This document shows positions 1 through 7,625 of a DNA stretch of 15,104 bases, piece after piece. The notes beneath the pieces were generated by a model. The model was given only the letters and a program-made list of their open reading frames with translations, made no database searches and had not been told where the DNA came from. A program made the position numbers and the translations under genes. Within the stretch, counting starts at the first letter, position 1; each line of letters starts with the position of its first letter. Source of the DNA: an uncultured Collinsella sp. (GTDB lineage: Bacteria; Actinomycetota; Coriobacteriia; Coriobacteriales; Coriobacteriaceae); the NCBI GenBank assembly GCA_958436995.1, contig CAUBMI010000054.1:1-15104 (forward strand). Direction: 5' to 3'.

Positions 1-871
1 CCAGGCGGATCCAGGGACGGACGGAAACCTGCTTGTCCTCGTTGTCGACCGCGGTATTGGCGTTGCCGAGCGAAAGGCCGTGGCCACCCTGGTCAAAGAC
101 GTGCATCTCGCATGCAACACCCTCCTCGGCCATGCGCTGCGCAAACGGGTAGACCTGCGCGACCGGCGCCGTCTTGTCGTCCGAGACGCCCCACACAAAG
201 GTCGGGGGCATCTGGCGCGAAACGTGCGTGGTAGGGCAAATGTCGGCCAGGTGCTCATCGGTCGCCTCGCCGCCCGTCACCATCGACAGATAGTCGTTGA
301 GCAAATCGCGCCCCGTCTTGCCACCCGTCTTGGGCACGCGCAGGTCGATGCGCGGGTCGCGCGTCTGCATATCGCGCACATAGGCAAGGTCGAGCAACGG
401 ATAGCCCAGCACCACGGCGTCGGGACGAATATCCTCCGGACGAGCCCCGGCAAGGCCCGCGAAAGGTCCGGTCTTCCACTGCGTTGCCAACGAGGCGCAG
501 ATCATGCCGCCCGCCGAGAAACCCACGATGCACACGCGCTTGGGATCGACATGCCACTCGTCGGCGTTGGCGCGCACGGTAGCGACCATCTTGGCGAGGT
601 CCGCCTGCGGGTGCGGAAAGCTCACGTCGCCCGTGGCGCTCGTCACATAGTTGAGCACAAAGGCCTGGTAGCCGCGGTCCAAAAACGCAAACGCCACCGG
701 GTCCTGCTCGTGCGGAGCGATATGCGTAAACCCGCCTCCGCCGCAGATGATCACCGCGGGGCGGCGGCCATTGGGCTTGTCGGGCAGCGGCTCGGCACCC
801 AGATACGTAAACGTCGCCGGATAATCCTCGGTCGGCTCCTCGCCCCACAGCGCATGGTTCTCAATAATCAT
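1..871 (-). CDS. alpha/beta hydrolase (esterase/lipase, acetyl-xylan/feruloyl-esterase-like), 3' end outside window
   Basis: The frame opens at ATG 869-871 (minus) and stays open for 290 codons to the window edge, so only the last few residues are missing. A strong Shine-Dalgarno (GGAGGGAG, about 878-885) decides the start. The protein has the alpha/beta-hydrolase layout. An oxyanion-loop segment CGGGGFTH lies at residues 43-50. The nucleophile elbow GFSAGG has Ser119, an SDDKTAPV stretch carries the likely acid (Asp231/232), and GGHGLSL supplies catalytic His264. There is no signal peptide, so it should act in the cytosol on a small ester, for instance acetylated sugars. This resembles the BD-FAE/acetyl-xylan-esterase-like group common in gut bacteria. 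The substrate is not readable from the sequence. It is transcribed divergently from the PTS IIA gene, which fits a carbohydrate role but does not prove one. Confidence 0.9.
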   Translation of the reverse strand, partial: MIIENHALWGEEPTEDYPATFTYLGAEPLPDKPNGRRPAVIICGGGGFTHIAPHEQDPVAFAFLDRGYQAFVLNYVTSATGDVSFPHPQADLAKMVATVRANADEWHVDPKRVCIVGFSAGGMICASLATQWKTGPFAGLAGARPEDIRPDAVVLGYPLLDLAYVRDMQTRDPRIDLRVPKTGGKTGRDLLNDYLSMVTGGEATDEHLADICPTTHVSRQMPPTFVWGVSDDKTAPVAQVYPFAQRMAEEGVACEMHVFDQGGHGLSLGNANTAVDNEDKQVSVRPWIRL

Positions 872-997
872 AGGTGCTCCCTCCGCGCAGATTATGCACA
901 CTCATTTTTCGCATCTAAGCGTACCCCAGTTGTGCGCAGGACGCAGAAACACTCCAGCAATAAGTTTCCCTTCAACTGATATATCACATAATCCCAG

Positions 998-1026
998 TTC
1001 AGAGGTATCGTTGAGCAGCGTAGAAT
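998..1026 (+). promoter_or_regulatory. candidate sigma70-type promoter for the PTS IIA gene
   Basis: TTCAGA (998-1003), a 17-base spacer and TAGAAT (1021-1026) match the -35/-10 consensus at 4/6 and 5/6. Transcription would start near 1033 and give a leader of about 80 nt. The match is by eye only; no transcript evidence is available. Confidence 0.45.
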
Positions 1027-1056
1027 AGGGGCGTTGACCAAGCCGCGAAACACATA

Positions 1057-1068
1057 TGAAACGTTTCC
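1057..1068 (+). promoter_or_regulatory. Cra/LacI-type palindromic operator candidate in the PTS IIA leader
   Basis: GAAACGTTTC (1058-1067) is a perfect 10-bp palindrome with a central CG, as in LacI-family operators. TGAAACGTTTCC matches the symmetric Cra/FruR-type site TGAAACGTTTCA at 11 of 12 positions. It lies about 25 bases downstream of the predicted transcription start and 47 bases before the ATG, where a bound repressor could block elongation. No LacI-family gene is in the window, so the regulator is unknown. Confidence 0.4.
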
Positions 1069-1114
1069 GGCAAACCAAGCGCGCGCTATGCGCCTATTTA
1101 AGTTGGAGGCAACT

Positions 1115-1678
1115 ATGGGTCTGCTCGATTCGCTTAAGTCCACCTTCACCTCGACGGGCGAGGCGTCCGTTCCGCCCGCAGCAAGCTTCGCCACCCGCGA
1201 AGGCGTCATCTACGCTCCTGTCAACGGCGTGCTCGTCAATCTGAGTGAGGTTCCCGACGAGACCATCGCCTCGGGCATGCTCGGCCAGGGCTACGGCATC
1301 GAGCCCATTACCGGCACCATTTACGCCCCCGCTAACGGCCGTATCGGCGCCACCACCGTCACCAACCACTCCATCGGCATGATCACCGAGGACGGTCTTC
1401 GCGTGTTCATCCATGTTGGCCTGGGCACCGTGGAAATGAACGGCAAGGGTTTTGCCCGCTTTGTCGAGATGGGCGACACGGTCAAGGCAGGCCAGCCGCT
1501 CATCAGCTTCGACCGCGAGGCCATCAAGGCCGCCGGTCACGAGGACATCGTGACCGTCATCGTCTCCGAGCTCGATCGTCTTAAGAGCATCGACCATGTC
1601 GGCGAGTCCGGTACGCTTATCGGCGGCAACCCACTCGTCAAGCTGGGCGACCCGCTGTTGGTAGCCAAGACCAAGTAG
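1115..1678 (+). CDS. PTS glucose-type IIA component (EIIA-Glc/Crr-like), stand-alone
   Basis: This 187-aa protein is a single PTS_EIIA_1 (Crr-like) domain. It carries phosphate from HPr to a sugar-specific IIB domain and in many bacteria also regulates uptake. The family hallmark is TEDGLRVFIHVGLGTVEMNGKGF-like (residues 91-113), with His100 as the expected phospho-acceptor. His85 in TVTNHSIG matches the second active-site His. Start choice: ATG 1115 has GGAGG (1105-1109) five bases upstream. An in-frame upstream GTG/TTG-type extension back to 1034 runs through the leader and has no ribosome site. Residues 1-28 form a polar, Ser/Thr/Pro-rich lead-in, as in Crr proteins. No IIBC gene is adjacent, so it probably serves permeases encoded elsewhere. 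A strong terminator follows, making it monocistronic. Confidence 0.93.
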   Translation: MGLLDSLKSTFTSTGEASVPPAASFATREGVIYAPVNGVLVNLSEVPDETIASGMLGQGYGIEPITGTIYAPANGRIGATTVTNHSIGMITEDGLRVFIHVGLGTVEMNGKGFARFVEMGDTVKAGQPLISFDREAIKAAGHEDIVTVIVSELDRLKSIDHVGESGTLIGGNPLVKLGDPLLVAKTK

Positions 1679-1715
1679 CCAGGCCCCGCGCCACACAGCC
1701 AAAAGGCACCTCGTC

Positions 1716-1749
1716 AAGCGCCCGCGACCATTTGGCCGCGGGCGCTTTT
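1716..1749 (+). terminator. intrinsic terminator of the PTS IIA gene
   Basis: An 11-bp perfect stem pairs AAGCGCCCGCG (1716-1726) with CGCGGGCGCTT (1737-1747) around a 10-base loop and runs into TTTT. It sits 37 bases after the stop codon. Confidence 0.9.
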
Positions 1750-1804
1750 CGTTTGAAAAACCATCCCGCCAATGCCTTATCTGTATAGCCCAAATGAGCC
1801 GAGC

Positions 1805-1813
1805 TGCTAGAAT
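1805..1813 (+). promoter_or_regulatory. extended -10 promoter candidate for asnS
   Basis: TGCTAGAAT fits the extended -10 form TGnTATAAT with one mismatch. No convincing -35 lies 16-18 bases upstream, which is tolerated by extended -10 promoters. It would give a leader of about 40 nt, too short for a T-box. Confidence 0.4.
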
Positions 1814-1859
1814 ATCGAACTGTATGGATAACTATCATTCAACCGTTATGGGAGGATAC

Positions 1860-3263
1860 GTGAACCGCACCAAAATCGCGCAGCTCTATACGCACGCCGA
1901 GTCGCTCGGCGGCCAAACCGTCACCGTTGCCGGCTGGGTCAAGTCCGTCCGCGACATGAAGAACTTTGGCTTCGTTACGCTCAACGACGGCAGCTGTTTC
2001 CGCGACCTGCAAGTCGTCATGAACCGCGAGGCGCTCGACAACTACGACGAGATCGCCCATCAGAACGTCTCGGCCGCACTCATTTGCACCGGCACCGTCA
2101 AGCTGACGCCCGATGCGCCCCAGCCTTTCGAGCTTTCTGCCACTTCCATCGAGGTCGAGGGCGTCAGCGCCCCGGATTACCCGCTGCAGAAGAAGCGCGC
2201 AACCGTCGAGTTCCTGCGCACCCAGCAGCACCTGCGCCCGCGCACCAACCTGTTCCGCGCCGTGTTCCGCATCCGTTCTGTCGCGGCTGCCGCCATCCAC
2301 CGCTTCTTCCAGGAGCAGGGCTTTGTCTACGTCAACACCCCCATCATCACCACGAGTGACTGCGAGGGCGCCGGCGAGATGTTCCGCGTGACCACGCTCG
2401 ACCCCAAAAATCCGCCCCTCACCGAGTCCGGCGAGGTCGACTGGAGCCAGGACTTCTTTGGCAAGCATGCGAGCCTCACCGTGTCCGGCCAGCTCAATGC
2501 CGAGAACTTTGCCATGGCCTTTGGCGACGTGTATACCTTTGGCCCCACCTTCCGCGCCGAAAACTCCAACACCACGCGCCACGCCGCCGAGTTTTGGATG
2601 ATCGAGCCCGAGATGGCCTTTGCCGATCTGAACGACTACATGGATAACGCCGAGGCCATGCTCAAGTACGTCCTCAAGGACGTTATGGCCACCTGCCCCG
2701 ACGAGCTCAACATGCTCAACAAGTTTGTGGACAAGGGCCTGCTCGAGCGCCTGGACCACGTGGCAAACTCAGACTTTGCCCGCGTTACCTACACCGAGGC
2801 CGTCGAGATCCTGGAGCAGGCCGTCGCCGCCGGTCACAAGTTTGACTATCCCGTGAGCTGGGGCATCGACCTGCAGACCGAGCATGAGCGCTTCCTGACC
2901 GAGGAGCACTTTAAGCGCCCGACCTTCGTAACCGACTACCCGGCCGAGATCAAGGCCTTCTATATGCGCATGAACGACGACGGCAAGACCGTCGCCGCCG
3001 CCGACTGCTTGGTGCCGGGCATCGGCGAGATCATCGGTGGCTCCCAGCGCGAGGAGCGCCTGGACCTGCTCGAGGCCCGCATCAAGGACCTGGGCATGAA
3101 TCCCGAGCAGTACAAGTACTATCTGGACCTGCGCCGCTATGGTTCCTGCAAGCACGCCGGCTACGGCTTGGGCTTCGAGCGCCTGGTCATGTACCTGACC
3201 GGCGTGGGCAACATCCGCGACGTCCTGCCGCACCCGCGCACCGTGGGCAACGCCGACTTCTAA
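1860..3263 (+). CDS. asnS: asparaginyl-tRNA synthetase
   Basis: AsnRS charges tRNA-Asn with asparagine in the cytosol. The N-terminal OB-fold anticodon-binding domain (about residues 15-105) contains VAGWVKSVRDMKNFGFVTLN. It is followed by a class II catalytic core. Motif 2 is FRAENSNTTRHAAEF (from residue 231) and motif 3 is GYGLGFERLVMYLTG (Arg441). The EFWMIEPEMAF segment is typical of AsnRS/AspRS. GTG 1860 is chosen because it gives 467 aa, close to the usual length of about 466, and starts where family members start (NRTKI...). GGAGG is only four bases upstream, a little tight. An ATG at 1848 or a further upstream start at 1794 would add residues with no family counterpart and no ribosome site. 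The gene is flanked by terminators, hence monocistronic. Confidence 0.95.
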   Translation: MNRTKIAQLYTHAESLGGQTVTVAGWVKSVRDMKNFGFVTLNDGSCFRDLQVVMNREALDNYDEIAHQNVSAALICTGTVKLTPDAPQPFELSATSIEVEGVSAPDYPLQKKRATVEFLRTQQHLRPRTNLFRAVFRIRSVAAAAIHRFFQEQGFVYVNTPIITTSDCEGAGEMFRVTTLDPKNPPLTESGEVDWSQDFFGKHASLTVSGQLNAENFAMAFGDVYTFGPTFRAENSNTTRHAAEFWMIEPEMAFADLNDYMDNAEAMLKYVLKDVMATCPDELNMLNKFVDKGLLERLDHVANSDFARVTYTEAVEILEQAVAAGHKFDYPVSWGIDLQTEHERFLTEEHFKRPTFVTDYPAEIKAFYMRMNDDGKTVAAADCLVPGIGEIIGGSQREERLDLLEARIKDLGMNPEQYKYYLDLRRYGSCKHAGYGLGFERLVMYLTGVGNIRDVLPHPRTVGNADF

Positions 3264-3309
3264 TCGTCGGACGCTAGCTCGCGTCGCCACACGCCAACGC
3301 TCATCGCAC

Positions 3310-3345
3310 AAGCGTCTCTCGACATCGGTCGAGAGACGCTTTTTT
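3310..3345 (+). terminator. intrinsic terminator of asnS
   Basis: A 14-bp perfect stem pairs AAGCGTCTCTCGAC (3310-3323) with its complement (3328-3341) around an ATCG tetraloop, followed by a run of six T. Confidence 0.95.
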
Positions 3346-3521
3346 CAACGGTATCCGTCAAGCTTTTGGCAAGGTTTTGGTCAGTTAGGCAGGGTTGTTG
3401 AAAACTCGACCCGCCGTTTGCCGACGACTACCGACCGCCCAGAGCGCCCTGCGCCCCTGGGAAAACCCCGCGTCCTAGGCTCCATACCGTCGCCACCCAA
3501 AACGGAAAGGACGTGGGCACC

Positions 3522-4307
3522 ATGACCGAAGCCGCTGTTGAAACCTACGAGACCACGACGAGGGGCGCCGCCTCGATGGCAGCCTATCGCGCCGTTCGTA
3601 TCTTGCAACTATTAAGCGAAAACACTGGCGAGGACAAGGCCATGCTTTCCGATGAGTTGATCCGGCGCCTCGCCCATCCCGACGACCCCGCCTGCATGCC
3701 CATCTCGGCGGCGCGGCGCAGCATCTACACCGCCATCTCCGCACTTCGCCATGCCGGATACGAAATTGAGTACAAGCGCGGCGTGGGCTATCGACTCTTG
3801 ACCCGTCCGCTCACCGACGAAGAGATCATCCGGCTCCACGGCATGGTCATGCGCAACCGTTCTACGCCCATCGCCATCCGAAAAAGCATGGCGCAGCACT
3901 TAGTCGCCATGGCGAGTGCCGACGTTCGCGGCTACCTCGATGCACCCGAGCCCGCTCCAAGCGCGGGCAGCAAATCCACCAAGGCCCCGCGCACGCCCGT
4001 CAAGCGCATCGACACCTGCGAGCTCATCGAGCAGGCCATCGACCACGGAACCACGGTGAGTTTTGATATTTCGAGCGTCACGGCACGCGGAGAGGTCGAA
4101 GTGGCACGGATGACACTCCGGCCCTTTGCCATCAAGCAACGAGACGGCATCTCGTATTTGCTGGGAACGGTCTATGACACCCGAGGCGCCGATGACACGC
4201 TGCGTACCGTAGAGATTGGCCGCATGAGAAACGTCACCACGCGTCTCCTCGACGGCAAGAAGCTCTTCGCCGCCCTGGACGAGGACGACACCTCGTCAGC
4301 CGCATAG
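3522..4307 (+). CDS. HTH transcriptional regulator with C-terminal WYL-like domain
   Basis: The 261-aa protein has an N-terminal winged-helix region (about residues 22-95), where ARRSIYTAISALRHAGYEIEYKRGVGYRL has the recognition-helix-and-wing look of DeoR/HTH_11 domains. A Pro/Ala/Ser/Lys-rich linker (141-162) separates it from a C-terminal part (about 164-242). There, RPFAIKQRDGISYLLGTVYD followed by LRTVEIGRMRNV resembles a divergent WYL ligand-sensing domain; the eponymous W-Y-L is reduced to S-Y-L. WYL proteins bind nucleic-acid-type ligands and often act as repressors or activators, but the target here is unknown. ATG 3522 is preferred over in-frame GTG 3513, because the GGAAAGGA site (3504-3511) sits 10 bases from the ATG and only one base from the GTG. 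It appears monocistronic. I see no clear terminator after it. Confidence 0.8.
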   Translation: MTEAAVETYETTTRGAASMAAYRAVRILQLLSENTGEDKAMLSDELIRRLAHPDDPACMPISAARRSIYTAISALRHAGYEIEYKRGVGYRLLTRPLTDEEIIRLHGMVMRNRSTPIAIRKSMAQHLVAMASADVRGYLDAPEPAPSAGSKSTKAPRTPVKRIDTCELIEQAIDHGTTVSFDISSVTARGEVEVARMTLRPFAIKQRDGISYLLGTVYDTRGADDTLRTVEIGRMRNVTTRLLDGKKLFAALDEDDTSSAA

Positions 4308-4376
4308 GACCCTTCGCCGCCCATTCGACTACCCGTACCGCCCATCCGATTCTGTATTAAAAAACCCGCCAGGTTA

Positions 4377-4404
4377 TTGTAAAAATGGACATCCGCGCTA
4401 CTAT
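4377..4404 (+). promoter_or_regulatory. candidate promoter for the ABC importer operon
   Basis: TTGTAA (4377-4382), a 16-base spacer and TACTAT (4399-4404) each match the consensus 4/6. It lies about 60 bases before the binding-protein start. The leader that would result is too short for a T-box and shows no strong fold. Confidence 0.35.
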
Positions 4405-4467
4405 AGTTCCACTTGTACTTTGTTTGAGTGCAGTGTTTCCAGCCATTTCTATACTGGGGGTAACGAT

Positions 4468-5448
4468 ATGAAGGACATCACCATCAGCCGCAGGAGCCTT
4501 CTGGTCTCCGCCGGTCTGCTCGCACTGGCCCCGCTTGCCGGATGCGGCGGCAACTCTGGTTCCGGCTCCGCAGCCGCCGGTTCCGACTACACCATCGGCG
4601 TTCTGCAGCTCACCGAGCACTCCGCACTCGACGCCGCCAATGACGGCTTTGTCAAGGCCATCAAGAAGAGCGGCCTTAAGGTCAAGATCGATCAGAAGAA
4701 CGCCCAGAACGACCAGTCCACGTGTAAGTCCATCGCCGACAAGTTTGTGGGCGACAACGTCGACCTGATCTACGCCATCGCCACGCCTGCCGCGCAGGCC
4801 GCCGCCGGCGCCACGGCCGATATCCCCATCGTGGGCTGCGCCATCACCGACTACGCCGCCTCCGGCCTGGTCCAGGACAACGACAAGCCCGGCACCAACG
4901 TCACCGGTGCCTCCGACCTCACCCCGGTCGCCGAGCAGCTCGAGATGATGCAGAAGGTCCTGCCCGATGTAAAGAAGGTCGGTCTGCTCTACTGCACCGC
5001 CGAGTCCAACTCCGACGTCCAAATCAAGGCCGCCAAGAAGGAACTCGGCAAGCTGGGCCTGGAGTACACCGACTTCACCGTCTCGAGCTCCAACGAGATC
5101 CAGTCCGTCGTCGAGTCCGCCGTGGGCAAGGTCGACGCGCTCTACTCCCCCACCGACAACACCATCGCCGCGGGCGCTTCGCAGGTGGGCCAGATCTGCA
5201 AGGAAAACAAGCTTCCCTACGTGACTGGCGAGGAGGGCATGTGCATGGCCGGTGGCCTGTTCACCCTCTCCATCAACTATAAGGACCTGGGCTACGCCGC
5301 GGGCGAGATGGCCGTTAAGATCCTGAAGGGCGAGGCCAAGCCCGAGGATATGCCGATCAAGCACCTCTCGAGCAAGGACCTGGTCGTCGTCAAGAACGAC
5401 GAGATGGCCGAGGCACTGGGCATCGACCTTTCCGCTCTGGACGAGTAG
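4468..5448 (+). CDS. ABC transporter substrate-binding lipoprotein (TrpX-type, ABC_sub_bind family)
   Basis: This 326-aa extracytoplasmic receptor delivers substrate to the permease/ATPase encoded downstream. The N-terminus ISRRSLLVSAGLLALAPLAGC combines a twin-arginine-like motif (Arg8-Arg9) with a lipobox ending in Cys26, so it is likely a Tat-exported lipoprotein. A Gly/Ser linker follows. The mature part begins YTIGVLQLTEHSALD and carries blocks typical of the ABC_sub_bind (PF04392) family: NAQND, a TPAAQAAA stretch, and KVGLLYCTAESNS. The relatives I recall import tryptophan/tyrosine or other small organic compounds; the substrate here cannot be deduced. ATG 4468 is preceded by GGGGGTAA and starts the signal peptide correctly; upstream in-frame codons from 4420 would spoil it. 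A 204-base gap with a hairpin separates it from the permease. Confidence 0.9.
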   Translation: MKDITISRRSLLVSAGLLALAPLAGCGGNSGSGSAAAGSDYTIGVLQLTEHSALDAANDGFVKAIKKSGLKVKIDQKNAQNDQSTCKSIADKFVGDNVDLIYAIATPAAQAAAGATADIPIVGCAITDYAASGLVQDNDKPGTNVTGASDLTPVAEQLEMMQKVLPDVKKVGLLYCTAESNSDVQIKAAKKELGKLGLEYTDFTVSSSNEIQSVVESAVGKVDALYSPTDNTIAAGASQVGQICKENKLPYVTGEEGMCMAGGLFTLSINYKDLGYAAGEMAVKILKGEAKPEDMPIKHLSSKDLVVVKNDEMAEALGIDLSALDE

Positions 5449-5519
5449 CGCCCATGTGCGGCAACGCGGTTAGGGCCCGTGCTTGCGCCATAGCTGCGTT
5501 ATTCAATATCTGAGCCATT

Positions 5520-5550
5520 GGGGCGGACGCCAAAGACCGGCGTTCGCCCT
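5520..5550 (+). terminator. intercistronic hairpin between binding-protein and permease genes (possible partial terminator or mRNA stabiliser)
   Basis: GGGCGGACGCC (5521-5531) pairs over 11 bp, with one G-U, with GGCGTTCGCCC (5539-5549) around a 7-base loop. A proper T-tract is missing (TGCTTGTTCC). This is the usual place for a structure that keeps binding-protein mRNA in excess over permease mRNA. I see no good promoter between it and the permease. Confidence 0.5.
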
Positions 5551-5652
5551 GCTTGTTCCAGATAAAACAAATGTCTGTCCGTCGCTCTCTTATACATTGT
5601 TACCGCTATTATGGAACATCACGTGTCCACCCTATCCTAGGAGGTATGAAGC

Positions 5653-6576
5653 ATGCTCATTGCATTGCAGGGCGCCGTTTCGCAGGGCGTCCTCTGGGGC
5701 ATTATGGTGCTTGGCGTGTTTATCACGTTCCGCCTGCTCGACATTCCCGATATGACCTGCGACGGCAGCTTTGCCCTCGGCGGCTGCGTCTGCGCTGTGC
5801 TCATCGTCAATAACAACGTCGACCCGCTGCTCGCCGTGCTGGCCGGCATGTGCGCCGGCGCCATCGCGGGCGCCGTCACGGGCATCTTGACCACCGTCTT
5901 TGAGATTCCCGCAATCCTCGCCGGAATCCTGACGCAGATCAGTCTGTGGTCCATCAACCTGCGCATCATGGGCAAGTCCAACACGCCCATCCTTGCCAAG
6001 GGCACTATCTTCTCATCCGTCAGCAACATGACGGGCCTGCCGCAGTCCACTGTTGCCATTATCCTAGGCATTGTGCTGGCCGTGGCCATCGTCGCCATCC
6101 TGTACTGGTTCTTTGGCACCGAGATCGGCTCGGCGCTGCGTGCCACCGGCAACAACGAGTACATGATCCGCGCCCTGGGCGTTAACACCAACACCACCAA
6201 AATGATCGCCCTCGTGCTCTCCAACGCCCTCATTGGCCTTTCGGGTGCGCTCATCTGCCAGAGCCAGAAGTATGCCGACATTGGCATGGGCACCGGCGCC
6301 ATCGTTATCGGTCTTGCCGCCATCGTCATCGGCGAGGTGCTCGGTCGCCTGCTGCCCGGCGGTCTCACGCAGTTCTCCGTCCGTCTGGCCTCCGCCGTCT
6401 TTGGCTCCGTGGTGTACTTCCTCATCCGCGCCATCGTGCTGCAGCTGGGCATGGACGCCAACGACATGAAACTGCTCTCTGCTGTGATTGTCGCCGTGGC
6501 CCTGTGCGTGCCCGTGGTTTGGGAGCGCTATAAGCTCCGCAGCTCCTACACGAAGGGAGATGAGGCAGATGCTTAA
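5653..6576 (+). CDS. ABC transporter permease (TrpY-type, BPD_transp_2-like)
   Basis: The 307-aa protein is dominated by hydrophobic segments, about eight membrane helices. It begins MLIALQGAVSQGVLWGIMVLGVFITFRLLDIPDMTCDGSFALGG, the conserved start of permeases paired with ABC_sub_bind receptors. The LDIPDMTCDGSFALGG region is the family's most recognisable block. A later stretch, EIGSALRATGNNEYMIRALGVNTN (about residues 156-179), matches the cytoplasmic coupling loop that contacts the ATPase in LIV-I-like permeases. AGGAGG (5639-5644) lies eight bases before ATG 5653, which decides the start. An earlier ATG at 5646 is in another frame. Its last codons overlap the ATPase start by eight bases, so translation of the two is coupled. 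Confidence 0.9.
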   Translation: MLIALQGAVSQGVLWGIMVLGVFITFRLLDIPDMTCDGSFALGGCVCAVLIVNNNVDPLLAVLAGMCAGAIAGAVTGILTTVFEIPAILAGILTQISLWSINLRIMGKSNTPILAKGTIFSSVSNMTGLPQSTVAIILGIVLAVAIVAILYWFFGTEIGSALRATGNNEYMIRALGVNTNTTKMIALVLSNALIGLSGALICQSQKYADIGMGTGAIVIGLAAIVIGEVLGRLLPGGLTQFSVRLASAVFGSVVYFLIRAIVLQLGMDANDMKLLSAVIVAVALCVPVVWERYKLRSSYTKGDEADA

Positions 6577-7363
6577 GCTCTCGCACGTCAAGAAGACCTT
6601 TAACAAGGGCACCGTCACCGAGAAGCGCGCGCTCACCGGCGTCGACCTCACCCTGAATGACGGCGACTTTGTAACCGTGATCGGCGGCAACGGCGCCGGC
6701 AAGTCCACGCTGCTCAACATGATCGCCGGCGTGTACCCGCTCGATTCGGGCGTTATTGAGCTCGACGGCACCGACATCTCGCGCCTGAGCGAGTCGCAGC
6801 GCGCCAAGTACCTGGGCCGCGTGTTCCAGGATCCCATGCGCGGCACCGCAGCCGACATGCAGATTGCCGAGAACTTGGCCCTCGCCAAGCGTCGCGGCCA
6901 GCGTCGCGGCCTTTCGTGGGGCGTCACCAAGGCCGAGAAGGACGAGTACGTTGAGTTGCTCAAGCGCCTGGACCTTGGCCTGGACACGCGCCTCAACGCC
7001 AAGGTCGGCCTGCTTTCGGGTGGCCAGCGCCAGGCACTCACGCTGCTCATGGCCACGCTCACCAAGCCGCGCTTGCTGCTGCTCGACGAGCACACCGCGG
7101 CACTCGACCCCAAGACCGCCTCTAAGGTGCTCAATCTGACCGAGGAGATTGTCGACGAGAACCACCTGACCACGCTCATGGTCACGCACAACATGAATGA
7201 CGCCATCCGTCTGGGCAATCGCCTGATCATGATGCACGAGGGCCACGTTATCTACGACGTGGCGGGCGACGAGAAGAAGTCGCTCACCGTTGCCGACCTG
7301 CTGCAGAAGTTCGAGGAGGTCTCGGGCGGCGAGCTCGCCAACGACCGCATGCTGCTGAGCTAA
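6569..7363 (+). CDS. ABC transporter ATP-binding protein (TrpZ-type)
   Basis: This 264-aa nucleotide-binding subunit powers the importer at the cytoplasmic face of the membrane. All motifs are present: Walker A GGNGAGKST (residues 39-47), Q-loop Gln87 in VFQDP, signature LSGGQRQ (149-155), Walker B LLLLDEHTAALD (Asp173, Glu174) and switch His207 in THNM. The segment VFQDPMRGTAADMQIAENL is characteristic of ATPases paired with this permease type. ATG 6569 overlaps the permease stop by eight bases (ATGCTTAA), with GGGAG nine bases upstream. An in-frame extension further up would read permease codons and has no ribosome site. A hairpin starting at the stop codon closes the operon. Confidence 0.95.
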   Translation: MLKLSHVKKTFNKGTVTEKRALTGVDLTLNDGDFVTVIGGNGAGKSTLLNMIAGVYPLDSGVIELDGTDISRLSESQRAKYLGRVFQDPMRGTAADMQIAENLALAKRRGQRRGLSWGVTKAEKDEYVELLKRLDLGLDTRLNAKVGLLSGGQRQALTLLMATLTKPRLLLLDEHTAALDPKTASKVLNLTEEIVDENHLTTLMVTHNMNDAIRLGNRLIMMHEGHVIYDVAGDEKKSLTVADLLQKFEEVSGGELANDRMLLS

Positions 7364-7404
7364 AACCTGCCAATAAGGGACAGGTTTATTTTGGCAGGTT
7401 TTAT
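7362..7404 (+). terminator. terminator hairpin closing the ABC operon
   Basis: AAAACCTGCCAA (7362-7373) pairs perfectly over 12 bp with TTGGCAGGTTTT (7391-7402), leaving a 17-base loop with GGGACAGG, and runs out in TTTTAT. The stem begins inside the ATPase stop codon. The loop shares GGGACAGG with the dispersed hairpin family, although the arms differ. Confidence 0.75.
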
Positions 7405-7417
7405 CTGCGCAAACGTC

Positions 7418-7456
7418 AAAACCGCCGCAAAGGAACAGATACCTTTGCGACGGTTT
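7418..7456 (+). repeat. dispersed hairpin repeat, copy 1 (diverged)
   Basis: A 16-bp stem with one mismatch pairs AAAACCGCCGCAAAGG (7418-7433) with CCTTTGCGACGGTTTT (7442-7456/7). The loop is AACAGATA. Arms and loop align with the copies at 8466, 11199, 13213 and 14923, with compensating changes (CGG for TGG). It may act as a second terminator after the ABC operon. Confidence 0.7.
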
Positions 7457-7520
7457 TCGCATATCATGTCGATAATCCAGCGTCAGCAGGAACCACTGGT
7501 TAAGAACTAAGGAAACTGCC

Positions 7521-7618
7521 ATGAGAAGACTCCTTCCCCGTCTTGCTTGACCGCCGCACTCCTTGCCGGCGTGCTCGCCGGCGGCCCAGCTTACGCCACC
7601 GCGGCCACCCCATCTCAA
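7521..7618 (+). pseudogene. frameshifted remnant of a secreted-protein gene (signal peptide only)
   Basis: After a good ribosome site (AAGGAAA, 7509-7515), ATG 7521 reads MRRLLPRLA and hits TGA (7548-7550). A one-base change of frame restores LTAALLAGVLAGGPAYATAAT, the hydrophobic core and AxA cleavage site of a signal peptide. The restored frame then runs straight into the terminator at 7626, so the mature protein is missing. The simplest reading is a gene that lost its body by deletion and then picked up a frameshift. A nine-residue leader peptide is a less likely alternative. Confidence 0.4.
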
Positions 7619-7625
7619 GTTATCG

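Noticed and set aside
80..979. Long plus-strand open frame of 299 aa at the left end
   Set aside because: It is antisense to the alpha/beta hydrolase, whose catalytic motifs are clear. The Arg/His-rich translation is typical of an out-of-frame shadow in GC-rich DNA.
4355..4385. Terminator-like AACC...GGTT with T-run on the minus strand after the WYL gene
   Set aside because: The stem is only four to five base pairs, the T-run is on the strand without a gene, and there is no plus-strand T-tract.
4405..4467. T-box or other riboswitch in front of the ABC importer
   Set aside because: Only about 60 bases separate the candidate promoter and the ATG; no T-box sequence, specifier stem or terminator is present.
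4357..5364. 335-aa minus-strand open frame
   Set aside because: It lies opposite the binding-protein gene; its Gly/Val/Leu/Asp-rich low-complexity translation shows no domain and it has no ribosome site.
6064..7618. Two long minus-strand open frames (388 and 398 aa) opposite the permease and ATPase
   Set aside because: The plus-strand genes have all family motifs; these are shadows of their codon bias.
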